A stretch of 64,000 bases of DNA from Metabacillus litoralis (GCF_007994985.1 NZ_VOQF01000004.1:62001-126000), one strand, 5' to 3'; shown: positions 34,836 through 44,196, numbered from the stretch's first letter. Made by a program: numbers and translations. Notes: generated by a model not told the origin, from the letters alone.

Positions 34836-35636
34836 ATGGATAAAACGTCAGGAATTGGAATGATCCTTGCGATTATTGCAGTTGGGGTCGGAATGTTTAT
34901 GAAAGGTGTTAGTCCAGTGGTATTAATAAACCCTGCTGCCTTACTAATCATTATTTTAGGGACAATTGCAGCTGTAACAATCGCTTTTCCAACAGATGAA
35001 ATTAAAAAGGTCCCTAAGCTATTTGGTATTATCTTTAAAGAACAAAAAACCGCTACAATTCAGGAGCTTATCCCTTTATTTTCAGATTGGGCTCAAGTAG
35101 CTCGTAAAGAAGGTCTTCTTGCACTTGAGGCAAAGCTTGCCGAAGTTGACGATCCTTTTTTAAAAAATGGATTACTAATGGCTGTAGACGGACAAAATGC
35201 TGAGTTTATTCGAGACGTAATGTCAGAAGAAATTGAAGCAATGGAAGAACGTCACCAGGGGGCTGCTACGATCTTTACACAAGCAGGCACTTATGCACCA
35301 ACACTAGGGGTTCTTGGAGCTGTTGTCGGTTTAGTTGCTGCTTTATCTGACATGTCAGATACTACGGCTTTAGGAGTTGCTATTAGTGCAGCCTTTGTTG
35401 CTACAATGTTGGGTATTTTTACTGGTTATGTTATGTGGCATCCTTTTGCTAACAAGTTAAAAAGAAAATCAAAGCATGAAGCTAAAGTAAAGCAAGTAAT
35501 GATCGAAGGTGTTCTTTCTGTATTAGAGGGACAAGCACCTAAAGCAATTGAACAAAAACTTGCTACTTATCTACCTGTTAGTGAAAGGAATCAAATAAAC
35601 TCTTCAATCGCTGAGGGAGAGAGTGTAAATGGCTAG
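34836..35636 (+). CDS. motA: Flagellar motor stator protein MotA
   Basis: Proton-conducting stator subunit in the cell membrane. It has 266 aa with four hydrophobic segments (about 5-22, 32-50, 150-170 and 182-202) and a large cytoplasmic loop with the charged residues that contact the rotor. 'GTYAPTLGVLGAVVGLVAAL' is the conserved third helix. It is much closer in memory to B. subtilis MotA (MDKTSxIGxILA start) than to the sodium-type MotP. The ATG has GGTGA 7 bases upstream. It overlaps motB by 8 bp. Confidence 0.96.
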   Translation: MDKTSGIGMILAIIAVGVGMFMKGVSPVVLINPAALLIIILGTIAAVTIAFPTDEIKKVPKLFGIIFKEQKTATIQELIPLFSDWAQVARKEGLLALEAKLAEVDDPFLKNGLLMAVDGQNAEFIRDVMSEEIEAMEERHQGAATIFTQAGTYAPTLGVLGAVVGLVAALSDMSDTTALGVAISAAFVATMLGIFTGYVMWHPFANKLKRKSKHEAKVKQVMIEGVLSVLEGQAPKAIEQKLATYLPVSERNQINSSIAEGESVNG

Positions 35637-36396
35637 AAAGAAAAAGCATAAGCATGAAGATGAACACATGGATGAATCTTGGCTTGTTCCCTATGCTGAT
35701 TTATTAACACTAGTACTTGCATTATTCATTGTATTATTTGCAATGAGCTCAGTTGATGCTCAGAAATTTCAACAATTAGCAAGAGCATTTAATTCTACGT
35801 TCACGGGAGGAACAGGTGTTTTAGAATACCCTAGCCCCACTCCAGATGGTGAATTAGAGCAGTTAGATGTTCAAAAGGAACAAACGCCAGATCAAGAAGC
35901 TGTTGAGGAAGCACAAAAACGTCTTGAACAAGAAAACCTAAAAACAATTCAAGAAAAAGTCAATTCTTATATAGCTAACAATAAACTCGAAACACAATTA
36001 AAAACAACACTTACAGATGAAGGGTTACTAATTACTCTCTTAAATGATATCTTCTTTGATTCAGGAAGTGCCGCTATCCGTAACAAGGATAAAGAATTAG
36101 CTAATGAAATCTCAGAGCTTCTTATCATGAGTCCACCAAGAAATATTATTATTAGTGGGCATACTGATAATATACCAATTAAGAATTCTGAATTTGATTC
36201 TAACTGGCATCTAAGTGTTATGCGTGCTGTTAACTTCATGAAAATTTTAATTGACAATGATAAATTAGATCCAAAAGCATTTAGTGCAAAAGGCTTTGGT
36301 GAATTCAAGCCAGTCGCATCAAATGAAACTAAGGATGGTAGGCAAAAGAATAGACGTGTAGAGATATTAATTTTGCCTAACGAACAAAAAAATTAA
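35629..36396 (+). CDS. motB: Flagellar motor stator protein MotB
   Basis: Stator subunit that anchors the motor to peptidoglycan. It has 255 aa: a basic cytoplasmic N-terminus, one membrane helix 'WLVPYADLLTLVLALFIVLF' with the proton-carrying Asp at about residue 24, a Q/E-rich plug and linker, and an OmpA-like domain from about 130 ('DIFFDSGSAAIRNKD', 'ISGHTDNIPI', 'FGEFKPVASNETKDGRQKNR'). The start lies inside motA, with GGGAGAG upstream. Confidence 0.96.
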   Translation: MARKKKHKHEDEHMDESWLVPYADLLTLVLALFIVLFAMSSVDAQKFQQLARAFNSTFTGGTGVLEYPSPTPDGELEQLDVQKEQTPDQEAVEEAQKRLEQENLKTIQEKVNSYIANNKLETQLKTTLTDEGLLITLLNDIFFDSGSAAIRNKDKELANEISELLIMSPPRNIIISGHTDNIPIKNSEFDSNWHLSVMRAVNFMKILIDNDKLDPKAFSAKGFGEFKPVASNETKDGRQKNRRVEILILPNEQKN

Positions 36397-36414
36397 TCCA
36401 CTACTTTAATGACT

Positions 36415-36453
36415 AAAAGGATCAACCACGAATATATCGGCTGATCCTTTTTT
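36415..36453. terminator. Bidirectional terminator between motB and mhqR
   Basis: AAAAGGATCA (36415-36424) pairs with TGATCCTTTT (36442-36451), followed by T on the plus strand and by TTTTAG on the minus strand. It separates convergent genes. Confidence 0.88.
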
Positions 36454-36461
36454 GTCATTAT

Positions 36462-36917
36462 TTATTCTGTTTTGAGTAAATCATTTGCGTGATATCCGAC
36501 TTTTTTGATGAGCTCAATTGCTAATGTTTTCTCTTCCTCAGTTAAAGCACTTACAATTTCATTGATTTTTTCTTGATGAGGTGGGAAAATATCCTCAATT
36601 AACGCTTTACCTTTTTCAGTAATTTGTGCATGTGTAACTCGACGATCTTTCGGACATGCTTTTCTGATAATCAATTCTTTTTGCTCTAATTTATCAACAA
36701 CATATGTTATACTCCCACTTGCAAGTAGGATCTTTCCACCAATTTGTTGTAAAGGTTGGTCTCCTTTGTGATAAAGTAGTTCTAAGACAGCAAACTCAGT
36801 TGGATTTAATTTAAAAGTCGAAATATGTTTATTTACAACATCATTAAAAGCTCGATGTGCACGGGAGAGTACGATAAAAAATTTTAATGAATCTTCTATT
36901 TGCTTAGATTTTTCCAA
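36462..36917 (-). CDS. mhqR: MarR-family repressor MhqR
   Basis: Winged-helix repressor of 151 aa. In B. subtilis MhqR (YkvE) responds to quinones and represses hydroquinone dioxygenase and azoreductase genes. 'LNPTEFAVLELLYHKGDQPLQQIG' and 'ASGSITYVVDKLEQKELI', with 'DRRVTHAQITEKG' in the wing, match MhqR closely as I remember it. Its position next to motAB matches B. subtilis too. A MhqR-box-like site lies 24 bp before the start, suggesting autoregulation. No other MhqR-target gene is in the window. Confidence 0.82.
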   Translation of the reverse strand: MEKSKQIEDSLKFFIVLSRAHRAFNDVVNKHISTFKLNPTEFAVLELLYHKGDQPLQQIGGKILLASGSITYVVDKLEQKELIIRKACPKDRRVTHAQITEKGKALIEDIFPPHQEKINEIVSALTEEEKTLAIELIKKVGYHANDLLKTE

Positions 36918-36940
36918 TTTAATTCAACCCTTTTAATATT

Positions 36941-36960
36941 TATCTTGAATTCAAAGTAAA
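36941..36960. promoter_or_regulatory. Candidate MhqR operator
   Basis: TATCTTGAATTCAAAGTAAA agrees at 16 of 20 positions with the MhqR inverted repeat I recall (tATCTcgaAtTCgAGATaaa). Its centre, TTGAATTCAA, is a perfect 10-bp palindrome. It lies directly upstream of mhqR. Confidence 0.55.
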
Positions 36961-36973
36961 GAATTAGCATAAT

Positions 36974-37052
36974 AATAGTCGAAGATGACTATTAAGTCAA
37001 ATTTTTTTGATACAGTTTTTCATTCTACACCTATATCATCTTTTGACTTAAT
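36974..37052. repeat. Nested inverted repeats between mhqR and the ZIP gene
   Basis: AATAGTC/GACTATT (36974-36980, 36987-36993) and a larger perfect 11-bp pair ATTAAGTCAAA (36991-37001) / TTTGACTTAAT (37042-37052). The rest of 36918-37267 is very AT-rich and must hold the promoters of both genes. Confidence 0.6.
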
Positions 37053-37267
37053 CTTTCATATAATTTTACACAAAACTCTTATAGGAAACAATAAACTTTT
37101 TAGCTTATTTAAATATTAGTCGGAATCTTTATGCTAGATAAAACATTATTTTCTTTACTTACTATAAAAAGTTTTTTAATATCTATTACATAATACTTTA
37201 TAAGAAATAATAAATTAAGTTAACTAGTGAATAACAACATAGACCTAGTACTTTAAAGGAGTTTTAC

Positions 37268-38002
37268 ATGATGTCTGATGTTTTAATAGGCAGTATATTA
37301 TCAGCTTTATCAACAGGTTTAGGTGCTTTACCTATATTATTTCTTAAAAATTCAATATCTCATAGATGGAAGGATATTCTTTTAGCCTTTACAGCTGGGA
37401 TAATGATGACTGCAGCCATGTTGGGATTGATTCCTGAAAGTTTAAAATCCGGGAGCATTATCGAAGTTTCTGTTGGGATATTCTTAGGGGTACTAACACT
37501 AACTTATCTTGAAAAGAAGATTCCACATATAGATTTACAACATTCAAAAACAGGTCTTAAATTTGATGAAAAGGCGTTATTGATAATTGCTGCAATTACC
37601 TTACATAATATACCTGAAGGTTTATCTGTAGGCGTTAGCTATGCATCTGATGTAGAGGAAACAGGTAACTTAATTGCCTTTGCCATTGGATTACAAAATG
37701 CTCCTGAAGGCTTTTTAGTTGCTCTGTTCTTAATTAAACAGGATATTAGCCGAATACGAGCTTTGTTAATTGCAACTGCAACCGGAGCTGTAGAGATTGT
37801 ATCAGCATTGCTTGGATTTTATTTAACAAGATATGTAGATTTTTTAGTTGTTTATGGATTATCATTTGCAGCTGGTGCTATGCTATTTATTATTTATAAA
37901 GAGTTAATACCAGAAAGTCATGGTGATGGTAATGAACGATATGCAACTTATTCATTTATAATCGGGATTGTTTTCATGATTATTTTAATCGAAAGTTTCT
38001 AA
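37268..38002 (+). CDS. ZIP family divalent metal transporter
   Basis: Membrane protein of 244 aa with eight predicted helices and the ZIP fold. The metal-site motifs are 'LHNIPEGLSVGVSYA' in helix 4 and 'LQNAPEGFLVALF' in helix 5 (HNxPEG and QNxPEG), as in prokaryotic ZIP proteins of the ZupT/GufA type. It lacks a His-rich cytoplasmic loop; an HSK-containing loop follows 'KIPHIDLQ'. Likely imports zinc, iron or manganese. The ATG follows AAAGGAG at 6 bases. Single gene. Confidence 0.9.
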   Translation: MMSDVLIGSILSALSTGLGALPILFLKNSISHRWKDILLAFTAGIMMTAAMLGLIPESLKSGSIIEVSVGIFLGVLTLTYLEKKIPHIDLQHSKTGLKFDEKALLIIAAITLHNIPEGLSVGVSYASDVEETGNLIAFAIGLQNAPEGFLVALFLIKQDISRIRALLIATATGAVEIVSALLGFYLTRYVDFLVVYGLSFAAGAMLFIIYKELIPESHGDGNERYATYSFIIGIVFMIILIESF

Positions 38003-38044
38003 ACAATTGAAACTGTTTATATCACAAAGCTTTTATTATTTAAA

Positions 38045-38088
38045 AAGGCTATGGATCAGAGCTTTTACTTGCTAAAATAGCCTTCCTC
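38045..38088 (+). terminator. Terminator of the ZIP gene
   Basis: AAGGCTAT (38045-38052) pairs with ATAGCCTT (38077-38084), followed by CCTCTTTTT. A long loop weakens the call. Confidence 0.6.
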
Positions 38089-38119
38089 TTTTTACCTCTT
38101 CTAACTTATCTAGAAAATA

Positions 38120-38374
38120 TCAGTAAGAAAAACGATCATTAAAAGCAATCATCTTCATTGAGTTAACAAATTGATAGAGTGGTCTAGTTGCAGAGGACTT
38201 CTTCTCTTCAATTAATAATAGTTGATATTCATTAATAAGCAAATCTAAATCCTGGCTACATTTTACTGCAGTTTCACTAGTGTACCCTTCTTTATTTGCT
38301 GTTTCAATCATTTCATGTCTTTTATGATCAATTTTCTCAAGTAGCTTTGTTTTCATTCGATTGTAATTCATCAA
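38120..38374 (-). CDS. spo0E: Spo0E family aspartyl-phosphate phosphatase
   Basis: Small helical phosphatase that removes phosphate from Spo0A~P and so delays sporulation. It has 84 aa. Signature 'SQDLDLLINEYQLL' (family SQELDxLIxxYQ) is in the second helix and 'KIDHKRHEMIETANKEG' in the first. The ATG follows AGGAGG. Position between mhqR and mtn genes corresponds to spo0E in B. subtilis, so I use that symbol; it could also be a paralogue (YisI, YnzD type). Confidence 0.8.
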   Translation of the reverse strand: MMNYNRMKTKLLEKIDHKRHEMIETANKEGYTSETAVKCSQDLDLLINEYQLLLIEEKKSSATRPLYQFVNSMKMIAFNDRFSY

Positions 38375-38693
38375 ATCTCCTCCTAAATCTTTAAGTTCAT
38401 ACTATAATTCTTGATTGCATTTTCAGATAAAGTTGATTATATATTTAAAGTCCTCTACAATATTTTATTTATCAATATTAAATCCTACTTTTTTTATTCC
38501 CAATCTCTTTAAAAGTTAAACATATTTCTATTTAGAAACATGAACACACTACATGAATAAACCTGTTCTAGGATAAACTACTTTAAAATAACGTTTTATT
38601 TTAGTGAAGTGACAATCAATGAGTGTAAAACTGGCAAATAAGATATTAATGAAGACCTAGCATTAACAACCTATCAAAAGGAGTAATTTTCAA
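38375..38693. other. AT-rich divergent intergenic region
   Basis: 319 bp between spo0E (minus) and the YibQ-like gene (plus). Promoters for both must be here. I could not single out a reliable one, and saw no repeat or hairpin. Confidence 0.5.
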
Positions 38694-39476
38694 ATGAAAA
38701 AACTTATAATCGCTTTCTTACTTTTAGTATATTTACCTTCTAACGCAGCAGCACAAACTACTAACACTACTACTTCGGAAAGACAGGTTGCAATTGTTAT
38801 TGATGATTTAGGAAACAATATGAAAGGAACAGAAGAGATTCTATCATTACAAATTCCGATAACAGTTGCTGTTATGCCCTTTCTGCCTACGACTAAAAAG
38901 GATGCTAGACTAGCTCATAAAAATGGACACGAAGTTATTCTTCATCTCCCGATGGAACCTATCTCTGGGAAAAAGAGTTGGTTAGGACCTGGCGCTATTA
39001 CAACAGAATTATCAGATAAAGAAATACGGAAACGAGTGCAAGATGCAATAGATGAAGTGCCTTATGCTGTTGGAATGAATAATCACATGGGGTCAAAAGT
39101 GACAGCAGATAAACGAGTTATGAGAATTATATTAGAGGTATGTAAAGAAAGAAATTTATATTATTTAGATAGTAAAACGACCGGAAAAAGTGTTGTGGAA
39201 AATCTTGCTAAAGACCTCCAAGTTCCGTATTTAGAAAATGAATTATTCTTCGATGAGCAATATACAATTCAGCATATTATAAAGCAAGCAAATCTTCTAA
39301 TGAGTAGAATTGAGCAAGATAATGAAATTATTGCAATAGGACATGTAGGGATTGCTGGTGAAAAAACAGCTTCTGTTTTAAAACAGTACGTACCACTAGT
39401 TGAGAAGAAAGCAGATCCTGTTACCTTATCAGAGTTATTAATTGATTTAGACACAATTCCAGACTTTAAAGAGTAA
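38694..39476 (+). CDS. Divergent polysaccharide deacetylase family protein (YibQ/DUF610)
   Basis: Predicted exported protein of 260 aa. Signal peptide about 1-20 (KKLIIAFLLLVYLPSNAAA). The deacetylase-like barrel begins at 'QVAIVIDDLGNNMKGTEEIL' (DD motif), continues with 'HEVILHLPMEPIS' (HLPMEP, typical of this family), 'VGMNNHMGSKVTADKRVM' and 'YYLDSKTT'. These metal-site motifs are intact. The ATG follows AAAGGAG at 9 bases. The substrate is not known; the family is thought to act on cell-envelope polysaccharide. Confidence 0.88.
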   Translation: MKKLIIAFLLLVYLPSNAAAQTTNTTTSERQVAIVIDDLGNNMKGTEEILSLQIPITVAVMPFLPTTKKDARLAHKNGHEVILHLPMEPISGKKSWLGPGAITTELSDKEIRKRVQDAIDEVPYAVGMNNHMGSKVTADKRVMRIILEVCKERNLYYLDSKTTGKSVVENLAKDLQVPYLENELFFDEQYTIQHIIKQANLLMSRIEQDNEIIAIGHVGIAGEKTASVLKQYVPLVEKKADPVTLSELLIDLDTIPDFKE

Positions 39477-39567
39477 CATTAAATCAATAGAGATTTCTTA
39501 ATAACCTGTTTCAATAAGCTTAGTCGGTTCGGATTCGGAGTAAAATATATAAATTACAATAGAGTTT

Positions 39568-39600
39568 AGCGTGAATTCACATACGAATTCACGCTTTCTT
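39568..39600 (+). terminator. Terminator between the YibQ-like and CBS genes
   Basis: AGCGTGAATTC / GAATTCACGCT, a perfect 11-bp stem (39568-39578, 39585-39595), followed by TTCTTTTT on the plus strand. Confidence 0.88.
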
Positions 39601-39601
39601 T

Positions 39602-40234
39602 TTATTGTTTCTCTATTCGATCAACTGATGTTACACGGAAATCCTTGTCTTCAAGCTTTTTGATCACCTTGGTTAACTTATTTTCAGAAACATCACTTGA
39701 TAAATTCAAAATAATTCTACGTATATATTTATCACCATTATCAAGTGTTAATAAACCTTCAATATTTAAGTCTTTAACAGCTGTTACTAAATCTTTGATT
39801 GCACCTTTATGCTCTTTTGTTCCAACAGTAAGCAAGTAACCACCTGTTTTCATTCCAAAGGAATCTTCTAATACATCCATAATATTAGAGTGAGTAATAA
39901 TACCTGAAAACTCTTTATCCTCATTTAATACAGCTAAAAACGGTAGTCTACGAATTGTTAAAAATGTTTTAAAAAAAGAATCTTCCTCAAATATGTATGC
40001 ATCTTGATTTTTAATTAACGGCTCCAATGCATCTGTTTCTTTGCCTTCATTCTCCACATAATGCTCAAGTATATGAGCTTTATAAATAAAGCCAGCAAAT
40101 GTTTTACCGTTTTTAAGAACTGGAATACAACGATAGCCAGTTTCTTTTAAATAATCATAAGCTTCCTTTACTGTACTGCTAATATCACAATATTTAACCG
40201 AATCCTTTTGCACATAATGATAGCGAACTTTCAT
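39602..40234 (-). CDS. CBS-pair plus ACT domain protein (CbpA-type c-di-AMP binding candidate)
   Basis: Cytosolic regulatory protein of 210 aa. Two CBS motifs span about 5-125 ('YDYLKETGYRCIPVLKNGKTFAGFI' and 'RRLPFLAVLNEDKEFSGIITHSNIM'), and an ACT-like domain spans about 135-205 ('LLTVGTKEHKGAIKDLVTAV'). This architecture and size match proteins called cyclic di-AMP binding protein CbpA in Firmicutes; ligand binding is inferred only from that. The ATG follows AAAGGGGG at 8 bases. Single gene. Confidence 0.82.
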   Translation of the reverse strand: MKVRYHYVQKDSVKYCDISSTVKEAYDYLKETGYRCIPVLKNGKTFAGFIYKAHILEHYVENEGKETDALEPLIKNQDAYIFEEDSFFKTFLTIRRLPFLAVLNEDKEFSGIITHSNIMDVLEDSFGMKTGGYLLTVGTKEHKGAIKDLVTAVKDLNIEGLLTLDNGDKYIRRIILNLSSDVSENKLTKVIKKLEDKDFRVTSVDRIEKQ

Positions 40235-40351
40235 TAAATAGCCCCCTTTGTTGTTGTATTGCTAAAAATTTATCATAGCCTTTATGAATAGTAAAGAAAA
40301 TTCGAATATTTCAACGATCATGATTGTATTAGAACTAATTATTATTTATTA

Positions 40352-40435
40352 GGCTCTGTTAAAGCTTAATTTTTTCTTCACTTTTTTGAAAGCGAATGCC
40401 TGTTACGGAAATCAACAACAAAGTTTAACAGAGCC
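40352..40435. repeat. Bacillaceae intergenic repeat, 84-bp short copy
   Basis: Left end GGCTCTGTTAAAGCTTAA, right end AAGTTTAACAGAGCC, interior reduced to about 50 bp. It is in the same orientation as the 160-bp copy at 32599-32758, with a nearly identical right 47 bp. TATT flanks both sides of the AGGCTCTG...GCCT unit and may be a target duplication. The remainder of the gap 40235-40577 holds the mtnD terminator and the CBS gene promoter region. Confidence 0.85.
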
Positions 40436-40530
40436 TTATTATATTACCTAATAAGTCATTTATTCGATCTAGATTGTAATAAGTTGACACAATTTTTTTA
40501 TCGAATAAACCAGAATCAGGAGAAAAATAA

Positions 40531-40572
40531 GAAAAAGCATAGAATTTCTACATGAATTTCTACGCTTTTTCT
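40531..40572 (-). terminator. Terminator of the mtnWXBD operon
   Basis: GAAAAAGC-rich stem (40531-40549 with 40554-40572, one mismatch) directly after the mtnD stop, followed by T on the minus strand. Confidence 0.85.
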
Positions 40573-40577
40573 TTGTA

Positions 40578-41114
40578 TTATTTACTTACTTTATCTTCAT
40601 AAGGGTGTGCTACCCAACCTTCTGTTTCAATAAACAATCTCACAGCAACGACTTGACGGTCTTCCATTAGTGTAAAGAAATGTGGATTACCTTCAGGAAC
40701 TGAGATAACATCACCAGCTTCTAACTCAACATCAAAATATCCTACTTCATCGTTACCTTTAATGATAAAAATTCCATGACCTGCCGTTATAGCACGAACT
40801 TCATCTTCAGTATGAGTGTGGACATTTTCGAATTTTTTAAGAAGCTCTTCAAGGTTAGGTGTAGCATCAGAAAGAGCTACGATATCCCAAGTTTTGTAGC
40901 CTCTTCTCTCTGCTAACTCTTCGATCTCTTCTTTGTAAGCTGTTAAAATCTCCCCTTTTTCCTCATCACTAAGTACGAACTTTTCTTTCAGATGTGTAGG
41001 AAGCTTACTCATATCCCAATGTTCATATAAAACATCTTGCTTTTCTAAAAAACTTAAAACATTTTCATAACCTTCGATTACTTCATTTGTGTTTCTAACT
41101 TTAATAACTGCCAT
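40578..41114 (-). CDS. mtnD: Acireductone dioxygenase
   Basis: Cupin metalloenzyme of the methionine salvage pathway. The Fe form gives 2-keto-4-methylthiobutyrate and formate. It has 178 aa. Metal ligands are visible in 'ENVHTHTEDEVRAITAGHGIF' split as HTHxxDE and the later His in 'VPEGNPHFFTL'. It is the last gene of mtnW-X-B-D, 141 bp after mtnB. The ATG follows AGGAGGAG. Confidence 0.97.
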   Translation of the reverse strand: MAVIKVRNTNEVIEGYENVLSFLEKQDVLYEHWDMSKLPTHLKEKFVLSDEEKGEILTAYKEEIEELAERRGYKTWDIVALSDATPNLEELLKKFENVHTHTEDEVRAITAGHGIFIIKGNDEVGYFDVELEAGDVISVPEGNPHFFTLMEDRQVVAVRLFIETEGWVAHPYEDKVSK

Positions 41115-41255
41115 TTTTTTCTCCTCCTAGATATTTATTATTTATGTTTTATAAAATGATAATGTTGCCTCTTCTTTAAAATAGAAGAACCTATTCATCC
41201 ACAAACATTTCTATAGTGAAAAGATGTTATTCCAGTTAACCGTTTTACTTTTAAG

Positions 41256-41885
41256 TTATATAGTTACCTTTAAAGCTTTAAGTGATAATAATTTTAAATG
41301 ATATGAAAACAAAAATTCACTTGCTTCTAAATATTTCTTAGCTTCAAGAGCATCTCTTCCCCATGCGGTAATACCATGATTTCTTATCAAAACAGCACCA
41401 GCATCTTTTTTAACAAACTTCGAAAATTCACTTGCTAAAGTTGGGATATCAGCATGATTATAAATGATCGGTATTGTATACTCAGCATCTTCTTCCCACA
41501 ATCCATAAGCTTTAATAATTTCTTGACCTTTAAAAGTAATACTACCATCATCTCCATACAGTTCAGAAATAACATTATTGTCTACTGTATGAACATGAAG
41601 GCTGCAACCTGCATTTGTTTTTGTGAATACCTCAACATGCAAAAGTGTTTCAGCTGAAGGCTTTAAATGAGTATCATTTACAGGTTTACCTAGTGCATTA
41701 ACAAGCAAAAAATCCTCATTTGTTTCTATTGTTTTGTCTTTTCCACTAGCTGTTACTAAAAAGCTGCAAGGATCATGATCTACTTTAATTGCAAGATTCC
41801 CACTAGTTCCTGGAAACCAGTCACGTTTAGCTAACACACGTTTAATATCTGCTAGCTCTTCCCATCTTGTTTGTAACAGGTTCAT
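41256..41885 (-). CDS. mtnB: Methylthioribulose-1-phosphate dehydratase
   Basis: Class II aldolase-fold zinc enzyme that dehydrates methylthioribulose 1-phosphate to the diketo intermediate. It has 209 aa. Zinc His residues lie in '[10 protein letters not shown]' and '[11 protein letters not shown]'; '[10 protein letters not shown]' (phosphate-binding) is near the N-terminus and '[13 protein letters not shown]' holds the catalytic region. The ATG overlaps the mtnX stop by 4 bp. Confidence 0.96.
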   Translation of the reverse strand: MNLLQTRWEELADIKRVLAKRDWFPGTSGNLAIKVDHDPCSFLVTASGKDKTIETNEDFLLVNALGKPVNDTHLKPSAETLLHVEVFTKTNAGCSLHVHTVDNNVISELYGDDGSITFKGQEIIKAYGLWEEDAEYTIPIIYNHADIPTLASEFSKFVKKDAGAVLIRNHGITAWGRDALEAKKYLEASEFLFSYHLKLLSLKALKVTI

Positions 41886-42544
41886 TCCTCAACCTCCTTT
41901 AATTGCTCTAGAATATCTATTACATCATAAAAGGTAGTAAACGGCTTATGAGGTAGATTTAGCTCTTTACATTTCTCTAATAACAAATCTCTTGCAATGA
42001 CAAAATCACCGAGCTTTGCTGCTTGGAGATCAGTAATTGAATCTCCAAGCACTATTTTACTTTGTTCTTGATCCGTTAGCTTTCTGATCAATGATGGTTT
42101 ACAGCAGCCACATTCATTATCACAGTTATCATCACAACTATATGGCCACTCAATTTCTATCTTTTCACCATTGAAGTTAGCTTTATTGCAATATATTACA
42201 TCTTTATCAATTAAACCTTGAAGCAATGGATAAACAAAAAAATCAATACCTCCACTAACAATATAAAGAGGAATATTATTAGCTTTTGTATAATTTACAA
42301 ACTCCTTAAAACCAGATCTAATTTCTGCATGGTCAATTATATATTTAATAATTTCTTCTTTTATTGATGAAGGAAGAAGATGAAACATCTTGCCCACACC
42401 TTCACGAATTGAAATTTCTTGTGAAAGCACTCCATTCTTCAAAGAGTCCCATTCTGGTGGTGCAAACTTTTTCATGATAGCAATAATATTATCAGTTTCT
42501 GTTATGGTACCATCAAAATCACAAATGATTACTTTATTCTTCAT
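41882..42544 (-). CDS. mtnX: 2-hydroxy-3-keto-5-methylthiopentenyl-1-phosphate phosphatase
   Basis: HAD phosphatase that makes the acireductone from the enol phosphate. It has 220 aa. Motif I is '[13 protein letters not shown]', motif II '[11 protein letters not shown]', and motif IV '[13 protein letters not shown]'. A Cys-rich loop '[14 protein letters not shown]' in the cap, probably metal-binding, is typical of MtnX. It overlaps both neighbours by 4 bp. Confidence 0.95.
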   Translation of the reverse strand: MKNKVIICDFDGTITETDNIIAIMKKFAPPEWDSLKNGVLSQEISIREGVGKMFHLLPSSIKEEIIKYIIDHAEIRSGFKEFVNYTKANNIPLYIVSGGIDFFVYPLLQGLIDKDVIYCNKANFNGEKIEIEWPYSCDDNCDNECGCCKPSLIRKLTDQEQSKIVLGDSITDLQAAKLGDFVIARDLLLEKCKELNLPHKPFTTFYDVIDILEQLKEVEE

Positions 42545-43782
42545 TTGTTCACCTCAGTACTACCCCAAAGATCGATGGCTATTTTTAAATCGTTACTATT
42601 TTCAGCAGCTTGTTTTAAACTGATTCCAGACAGTGTTGCATCAATAGCTGCACGGAAGGCACGCCCCCCGCCTATCGCACCATTTGGGTGACCATGAACT
42701 CCACCACCAGCATTTATAACCGAATCAACACCAAAGTCTTTAATGAGAAGTGGTACTAGTCCAGGATGAATCCCAGCAGAAGGAACTGGGAACACTTGTT
42801 TAAATTTATCTTCTACTAAGCAGTTTTCAGCGATTCCTAAAGCATCCTCTCTATTTAACGCAACACTACCATACGGTGATGGAAATAAGGAGAAATCAGC
42901 ACCAGCGATTCTTAGCAACTTACCAAGTAATAATGAACTTGAAAACCCATATAAACTTGAAGCTGTTGATGCACCACTAACAGCGGGGTGTGCCATAATC
43001 GGAACTGTTATCTCAGGATCTTCAGCTAAGCTTTGTAAAACATCTAATCCATACGCAAAAACATTAAACAACAATGCATCCGCTCCAAGTTCAGATGCTC
43101 GTTTTGCTTTATCTTTCAAGTCATATGTTTTGCCAGAAAGATTCACTGCATATAAAGCTTTATGACCTGTTTCAACATAAACCTGTTTTAATACCTCTTT
43201 ACCTGCAATAATACGATCTTCAAATGGTGTTAAGGGATTCTCAAAAAGAATTTCATCATCCTTTACTAAATCTACACCACCTAAGACCTGTTGTTTTAGC
43301 TGTTCTTTAAGATAATCTAAATCTCTCCCAATTACCCCTTTAAAAATACTCATTAATAAAGGTCTATCGTAAACATTTAACTTTTCACGAATCCCTTTTA
43401 TTCCAAATGCTGGTCCAGGAAAAGCAGATTTTAGTGAATCAGAAAATTCCAGATCAATTAACTTCACTTCACCATCTAGTGATAATTTCCCAAAACCTGT
43501 TGTTAAAATCGCTGGTATATCATGACTATAGTTCAAGCTTGGATAAGCTATTTTAATTTTGCCCCTAGTAACATTTTTACCTAAGAATGAATTTGTTTTT
43601 TCACAGTTCTCTAGCTGACTGACTTCTAATACTTGACCTTTATGAGCCTTTAATTGTTCTTGCTCAAGTAAAGGAAGGTCAGTCCATGAACCAACTGTTA
43701 AACCTAATGCAATTCCTTCAGCTTTTTTTGCAAGATCTCCTTTAGCATCATGTACAAGATATGTAGCAATAACTTCACTCAC
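42541..43782 (-). CDS. mtnW: 2,3-diketo-5-methylthiopentyl-1-phosphate enolase (RuBisCO-like)
   Basis: RuBisCO-like enolase of methionine salvage, 413 aa. The metal-binding segment '[10 protein letters not shown]' corresponds to RuBisCO GxDFxKxDE, including the carbamylated Lys. 'MAHPAVSGA' and '[21 protein letters not shown]' fit the large-subunit barrel; the RuBisCO loop 6 Lys is absent, as expected for MtnW. It is the first gene of the operon behind a SAM-I riboswitch. Confidence 0.96.
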   Translation of the reverse strand: MSEVIATYLVHDAKGDLAKKAEGIALGLTVGSWTDLPLLEQEQLKAHKGQVLEVSQLENCEKTNSFLGKNVTRGKIKIAYPSLNYSHDIPAILTTGFGKLSLDGEVKLIDLEFSDSLKSAFPGPAFGIKGIREKLNVYDRPLLMSIFKGVIGRDLDYLKEQLKQQVLGGVDLVKDDEILFENPLTPFEDRIIAGKEVLKQVYVETGHKALYAVNLSGKTYDLKDKAKRASELGADALLFNVFAYGLDVLQSLAEDPEITVPIMAHPAVSGASTASSLYGFSSSLLLGKLLRIAGADFSLFPSPYGSVALNREDALGIAENCLVEDKFKQVFPVPSAGIHPGLVPLLIKDFGVDSVINAGGGVHGHPNGAIGGGRAFRAAIDATLSGISLKQAAENSNDLKIAIDLWGSTEVNK

Positions 43783-43889
43783 TCTAAACCCTACCTTCTA
43801 ATTACTCTATTATTTCTTTAATCTGAATTCTTCAACTTATTATATAATCTTATCATTTTTAACTCATTTCTGCAGGTATTAAAACAAAA

Positions 43890-43925
43890 AAAGCCTCTTC
43901 GATACTCATAGATCGAAGAGGCTTT
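43890..43925 (-). terminator. SAM riboswitch-controlled terminator upstream of mtnW
   Basis: Perfect 14-bp stem AAAGCCTCTTCGAT / ATCGAAGAGGCTTT with a run of T on the minus strand, between the aptamer and mtnW. Confidence 0.92.
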
Positions 43926-43949
43926 CACTACAATTATAGTAAGCATATC

Positions 43950-44058
43950 TCCTTATCTATCAGCTAATGCTGCAAGAATTAGCACCGTGCTTTACTTCAA
44001 GTAAAAGTCGGTTGCCGGGCTTCAAAGGGCTAGTCCCTCCACCTGCTCTTGATAAGAA
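43950..44058 (-). ncRNA. SAM-I (S-box) riboswitch of mtnWXBD
   Basis: The minus strand shows the S-box core in order: CTTATCAAGAG, AGGTGGAGGGACTAGCCC, GAAGCCCGGCAACC, a variable stem, AGCACGGTGCTAATTC, then the closing CTGATAGATAAG. It is followed by the terminator at 43890-43925. High SAM should end transcription before mtnW. Confidence 0.97.
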
Positions 44059-44101
44059 CGAAACGTTCAAATTTATTTTGAAATGATTGAAATTAATTTG
44101 G

Positions 44102-44130
44102 ATTATGACAGATCATTTTAAAACTGTCAA
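44102..44130 (-). promoter_or_regulatory. Sigma-A promoter of the mtnWXBD riboswitch operon
   Basis: TTGACA (44130-44125), 17 bp, CATAAT (44107-44102) on the minus strand, about 45 bp before the aptamer. Confidence 0.82.
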
Positions 44131-44196
44131 TTAGAAAAGGATAAAAAACTCAGATCATATCAGATCACATCAATAATTGTTGTGCCTTCAAAAGTA

